This document shows, piece after piece, positions 60,831-64,000 of a DNA stretch of 64,000 nt. The stretch spans positions 1 through 64,000 of the forward strand of contig JAEEYP010000063.1 in assembly GCA_016288155.1 (NCBI GenBank), in the 5' to 3' direction. Numbering within the stretch: position 1 is the first letter of the stretch; the number at the start of each line of letters is the position of its first letter. The translations under genes were made by a program, and so were the position numbers. The notes beneath the pieces were generated by a model. That model did not search any database. It worked only from the letters and a program-made list of their open reading frames with translations, and had not been told where the DNA came from. Source of the stretch: Clostridiales bacterium (GTDB taxonomy: Bacteria > Bacillota > Clostridia > Oscillospirales > CAG-272).

Positions 60831-62216
60831 TCAGGCGTGCGAAGCGAGATAATCGTTCAGCAGATCGAGCTGGTGTCTGACTGAGGCGGGGGCCGGTCCG
60901 CCGTAGGCGTTCCGTCCCGCGACACAAGCGGCGAGATCGATCGCTTCGTATACGTCCACCTCAAACAGCGGAGAATATCTGCGGTATACCTCGAGCGGCA
61001 GTTCCTCCAGCGTCGTTTCCTCGGCGATGCAGTGCGCAACGAGGCGTCCGCTGACTTTATAGGCGTCGCGGAAAGGCATTCCTTTTTTCACGAGATAGTC
61101 GGCGCAGTCCGTCGCGTTGATGAAGCCGCGGGAAGCCGCCGCTCTCATTGCGTCACGGCGTACGGTCAACGTATCGAGCATTGCGGTAAATACTTCGAGA
61201 GAGATCTCCGTGTTGTCGAGCGCGTCGAAAATGGCTTCCTTATCTTCCTGCATGTCTTTGTTATAGGCGAGCGGAAGCCCCTTCATCATCGTGAGAAGCG
61301 TTGTCAGATCGCCGTATACCCGTCCGGTCTTGCCGCGCACCAGCTCGGCGACGTCCGGATTCTTTTTCTGCGGCATGATCGAGGAACCGGTCGCATACGC
61401 GTCGTCCAGTTCGATGAAACGGAACTCCGAGGAACACCAGAGGATGATTTCTTCCGCGAAACGGCTCATATGCATCATGAGGATGGAGAGCGCCGATGCA
61501 AGCTCCAGTACGAAGTCGCGGTCCGATACGCCGTCGATGCTGTTTTCCGTTACGCCGTCGAACCCGAGCAGTTGTGCCGTTCGCTGCCGGTCGATCGGAT
61601 ACGTTGTCGCCGCGAGCGCGCCGGATCCGAGCGGCATCACGTTGGTACGCGCATACGCGCCTTCCAGACGCGCGAAATCACGTTCGAGCATTTGGGCATA
61701 GGCGAGGAGGTAATGAGCGAATGTGACGGGCTGTGCGCGCTGCAGATGGGTATATCCCGGCATGACCGTTTCCGTGTTCTCTTCCGCCTTATGCGCGATC
61801 ACGCCGAGCAGGGAAAGGACGCGCTTTTGTATGTCGCGGATCCTGTCGCGCAGGTACATGCGGATATCGAGTGCGACCTGATCGTTGCGGCTGCGCGCCG
61901 TGTGGAGCCGTTTGCCTGTCTCGCCGATCCGCTGCGTCAAGACTTCCTCCACGAACATATGGATATCTTCCGCTTCCGGATCAAACGCGAGCGTACCGGA
62001 TTCGAGATCCGCTTTGATCTGCTTCAGTCCCGCGACGATCTTGTCTGCTTCGGCGGGAGAGATGATCCCGCATTCACCGAGCATGGTCGCGTGGGCGACG
62101 GAGCCGTCGATGTCGCAGCGGTACATCCGATAATCAAAACGGATGGAGGAATTGAAGTCGTTTACACGCGCGTCGACCTTTTTGGAAAAGCGCGCATCCC
62201 ACATTTTTTCTTTCAT
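60831..62216 (-). CDS. argH: Argininosuccinate lyase
   Basis: 461 residues of the fumarase/aspartase superfamily: LHTARSRNDQVALDIRMYL and the signature GSSIMPQKKNPD with the catalytic serine. It cleaves argininosuccinate to arginine and fumarate. GAGG precedes the ATG by 5 nt. It is 51 nt downstream of argG and ends at the shared terminator. Length is normal. Confidence 0.98.
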   Translation of the reverse strand: MKEKMWDARFSKKVDARVNDFNSSIRFDYRMYRCDIDGSVAHATMLGECGIISPAEADKIVAGLKQIKADLESGTLAFDPEAEDIHMFVEEVLTQRIGETGKRLHTARSRNDQVALDIRMYLRDRIRDIQKRVLSLLGVIAHKAEENTETVMPGYTHLQRAQPVTFAHYLLAYAQMLERDFARLEGAYARTNVMPLGSGALAATTYPIDRQRTAQLLGFDGVTENSIDGVSDRDFVLELASALSILMMHMSRFAEEIILWCSSEFRFIELDDAYATGSSIMPQKKNPDVAELVRGKTGRVYGDLTTLLTMMKGLPLAYNKDMQEDKEAIFDALDNTEISLEVFTAMLDTLTVRRDAMRAAASRGFINATDCADYLVKKGMPFRDAYKVSGRLVAHCIAEETTLEELPLEVYRRYSPLFEVDVYEAIDLAACVAGRNAYGGPAPASVRHQLDLLNDYLASHA

Positions 62217-62267
62217 AATTACCTCGCGCCTTTTCTTTTCATAGAAGGATCGAAAAACTGCCGACGA

Positions 62268-63488
62268 TCATTCCTTCGGCCCGAGCAGTTTGGCGCGTAC
62301 CTTGAGCGGCAGACCGTACAGGTTGATGAAGCCCGCGGAGTCCATCTGATTGTAATCTTCGTCCTTTCCGAAGGAAGCGGTCTGCTCGTCATAGAGCGTG
62401 AAGGGGGAAGTAACGCCGGCGGAGATCAGATTGCCCTTGTACAGCTTCAGTTTGACGTCGCCCGTCACCGTCTTCTGCGTTTCATCGATAAAGGCGGCGA
62501 TGGCTTCGCGCAGCGGAGTGAACCACTGTCCGTTGTAGACGAGTTCGGCGAGCTTCTGGGAAACGATGTTCTTGAAATGGGAGGTCTCCTTATCGAGCGT
62601 GATGCTTTCCAGCACTGCATGCGCCTTGTAAAGGATCGTGCCCGCGGGCGTCTCATAGACGCCGCGGCTCTTCATGCCGACAAGACGGTTTTCCACGATA
62701 TCGAGGATCCCGATACCGTTCGCGCCGCCGATGGCGTTCAGCTGTTCGATGAGCGTTACGCCGTCCATTTTTTCTCCGTTCAGCGCCGTGGGAATACCGG
62801 CTTCGAAGTGGATCGTCACGTACGTCGGGACGTCGGGCGCCATCTCGGGCGAAACGCTGAGTTCGAGAAAGCCCTTTTTCTGATAGTCCGGTTCATTGGC
62901 GGGACTTTCAAGATCCAGTCCTTCGTGACTCAGATGCCAGAGGTTTTTGTCCTTGGAATAGTTTGTCTCACGGCTGATCTTCAGCGGGATGTCGTGCGCT
63001 TCCGCATAGTCGATCTCCTCGTCGCGGGAACGGATATTCCATACGCGCCACGGGGCGATGATCTGCATGTCCGGCGCAAACGCCTTGATCGCCAATTCAA
63101 AACGCACCTGATCGTTGCCCTTGCCGGTGCAGCCGTGACAGATGGCGTCAGCGCCCTCTGCCTTTGCGATCTGCACGAGGCGCTTGGCGATGCAGGGACG
63201 GGCGTGCGAGGTACCGAGAAGATATTCCTCATACTTCGCATCGGCCTTCAGGCACGGCCAGATATACTCGTTGACGTACTCGTCGCGCAGATCCTCGATG
63301 TACAGCTTGGAAGCGCCGGTTTTCAGAGCCTTTTCTTCCAGTCCGTCCAGTTCCGTCCCCTGACCGACGTTCCCGGACACCGCGATGATCTCGCACCCGG
63401 GATAGTTTTCTTTCAGCCATGGGATGATGACCGAGGTGTCGAGACCGCCGGAATAGGCAAGAACGATCTTTTTGATTTCTTTTTTCAT
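62268..63488 (-). CDS. argG: Argininosuccinate synthase
   Basis: 406 residues: the PP-loop [17 protein letters not shown] at the N-terminus, [15 protein letters not shown] and [14 protein letters not shown]. It joins citrulline and aspartate using ATP. GGAGGCATACC precedes the ATG. With argH it forms the last two steps of arginine synthesis. An AT-rich leader with repeated TGAATA-like half-sites lies between promoter and start. Confidence 0.98.
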   Translation of the reverse strand: MKKEIKKIVLAYSGGLDTSVIIPWLKENYPGCEIIAVSGNVGQGTELDGLEEKALKTGASKLYIEDLRDEYVNEYIWPCLKADAKYEEYLLGTSHARPCIAKRLVQIAKAEGADAICHGCTGKGNDQVRFELAIKAFAPDMQIIAPWRVWNIRSRDEEIDYAEAHDIPLKISRETNYSKDKNLWHLSHEGLDLESPANEPDYQKKGFLELSVSPEMAPDVPTYVTIHFEAGIPTALNGEKMDGVTLIEQLNAIGGANGIGILDIVENRLVGMKSRGVYETPAGTILYKAHAVLESITLDKETSHFKNIVSQKLAELVYNGQWFTPLREAIAAFIDETQKTVTGDVKLKLYKGNLISAGVTSPFTLYDEQTASFGKDEDYNQMDSAGFINLYGLPLKVRAKLLGPKE

Positions 63489-63500
63489 GGTATGCCTCCG

Positions 63501-63529
63501 TGAATAAATATATGAATATATATGGAATA
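63501..63529. promoter_or_regulatory. AT-rich direct repeats in the argG leader, possible ArgR sites
   Basis: TGAATA (63501-63506), TGAATA (63513-63518) and TGGAATA (63523-63529) are direct repeats spaced 10-12 nt between the promoter and the argG start. TGAATA resembles one half of an ARG box, but the palindromic TGAATN4ATTCA arrangement is not present, so the call is weak. Confidence 0.35.
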
Positions 63530-63538
63530 CATACTAAT

Positions 63539-63567
63539 ATTATACAATCAAGAAAGGGCGGCGTCAA
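63539..63567 (-). promoter_or_regulatory. Promoter of argG-argH
   Basis: Minus strand TTGACG (63567-63562), 17-nt spacer, TATAAT (63544-63539), 51 nt before argG. Confidence 0.85.
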
Positions 63568-63728
63568 GTGGCAAATCAACCAAAATTCCGACAGCCCCCA
63601 TGCTGAATTCTAACAGGAAAGGAAAAGATCCCGTGACGGCGGATAAAGCCGTGCGAACTGGTATCGATTTCAACGGGTAATTCGTCATCCGGTGCAGATA
63701 ATACTCTGCGGACAGAAAGGAGAGACAT

Positions 63729-64000
63729 CATGAGATCACGATTTTTTGCCGCGGTTTCCGCGGCGGTGCTTTTGTGCGGTTCCGGTACGCAGGCTGCTCG
63801 TCCGAATGAGGCTTTCAACTGGTATTGCCGTCACGTCACGGACGGAAGCCAGCCCGCGTGCGATGGAGCCATGCAGTTTATCGAATCCTGCGGCGGGTAT
63901 TATATCGATCATCGGAACAGCGATCCGGAGGCGGCAGAGAAAGTCATTTATCTGACCTTTGACGCAGGATATGAAAACGGCAACGTGGAGAAGATCCTGG
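63729..64000 (+). CDS. pdaA: Polysaccharide deacetylase, PdaA type (5' part only)
   Basis: The first 90 codons are in the window and the gene continues beyond it. MRSRFFAAVSAAVLLCGSG is a signal peptide; the mature part has NWYCRHVTDGSQPACD and then IYLTFDAGYENGNVEKIL, the opening NodB motif with the DAGYENG form characteristic of PdaA rather than DDGP. PdaA makes muramic delta-lactam in spore cortex with an amidase. AGGAG lies before the ATG. No clear promoter was found in the 240-nt divergent region shared with argG. Confidence 0.85.

Noticed and set aside
61032-63503. An 823-codon open frame on the plus strand opposite argH and argG
   Set aside because: Same codon-bias artefact; the arg genes on the minus strand have intact motifs, SDs and a promoter.
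63600-63728. Sigma-G promoter of pdaA
   Set aside because: GATAATA (63697-63703) resembles a -10, but no acceptable -35 is found 16-18 nt upstream.

Overview
The window reads as a stretch of chromosome from a GC-rich, spore-forming member of the Clostridia (an Oscillospirales- or Christensenellales-like lineage is my guess). The basis is synteny and protein content: ylxM-ffh-rpsP-khpA; yqfC-yqfD-phoH-ybeY-era-recO; yabM(spoVB-like)-mazG-hup-rqcP-yabP-yabQ-divIC; type-3 ProS; HemZ; CdaA-CdaR; and the sporulation genes ylbJ, yqfC, yqfD, sigG, spoIVB, yabP, yabQ, a dacF-type carboxypeptidase and pdaA. I see no phage, insertion sequence, CRISPR array, rRNA or tRNA. Coding density is very high and nearly every gene is housekeeping or sporulation related.

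Layout. 1-288: tandem 128-bp structured repeats that run off the left edge. 286-2606 (minus): khpA, rpsP, ffh and ylxM behind a consensus promoter with a 19-bp palindrome at its start site. 2665-8398 (minus): vanZ-like, rodA, proS and pcrA. 8458-15984 (plus): dacF, pgi, a small P-loop protein, a cysteine-rich protein, then a sugar nucleotidyltransferase with galE and galM. 16000-19876 (minus): GNAT, TrmH-family methyltransferase, prfB, a small four-cysteine protein and ylbJ. 19980-27167 (plus): yqfC, yqfD, phoH, ybeY, era, recO and mutS2. 27212-33102 (plus): a TIM-barrel sugar isomerase, rhaB, rhaA, a CapA-like lipoprotein and an amidase lipoprotein, closely packed. 33149-38552 (plus): prs behind a long leader with a candidate leader peptide and terminator, then argS, yebC and two zinc-ribbon membrane proteins. 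38556-40626 (minus): sigG and spoIVB. 40807-52591 (plus): cdaA, cdaR, an FAD enzyme, rseC-like, recJ, rel, dtd, hemZ and a uridine-kinase-like protein. 52621-59477 (plus): the yabM-to-divIC cluster, trxB and a beta-lactamase-fold protein. 59507-60809: an isolated Gfo/Idh/MocA oxidoreductase. 60831-63567 (minus): argG-argH. 63729 to the end: the 5' part of pdaA.

The most interesting regulatory architecture is at sigG. Its ribosome-binding site and the first two bases of its start codon lie in the 3' arm of a long inverted repeat whose 5' arm lies just after spoIVB. A near-consensus sigma-F promoter sits inside the 5' arm, so sigma-F transcripts should lack that arm while read-through transcripts from spoIVB should carry it. 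This would let forespore-specific transcripts be translated while read-through is silenced. Other sites worth attention are the prs leader, the 19-bp palindrome at the ylxM-ffh promoter, a sigma-F-like promoter before dacF and a sigma-E-like promoter before yabP.

Many vegetative promoters can be read as TTGNNN-N17-TATNNT. I searched for that spacing, so its uniformity is partly a result of the search. Start codons were chosen by Shine-Dalgarno placement; several genes (prfB, spoVB-like, vanZ-like, the FAD enzyme) appear to start with TTG. No function here was tested by database search; assignments rest on recognised family motifs and gene order.
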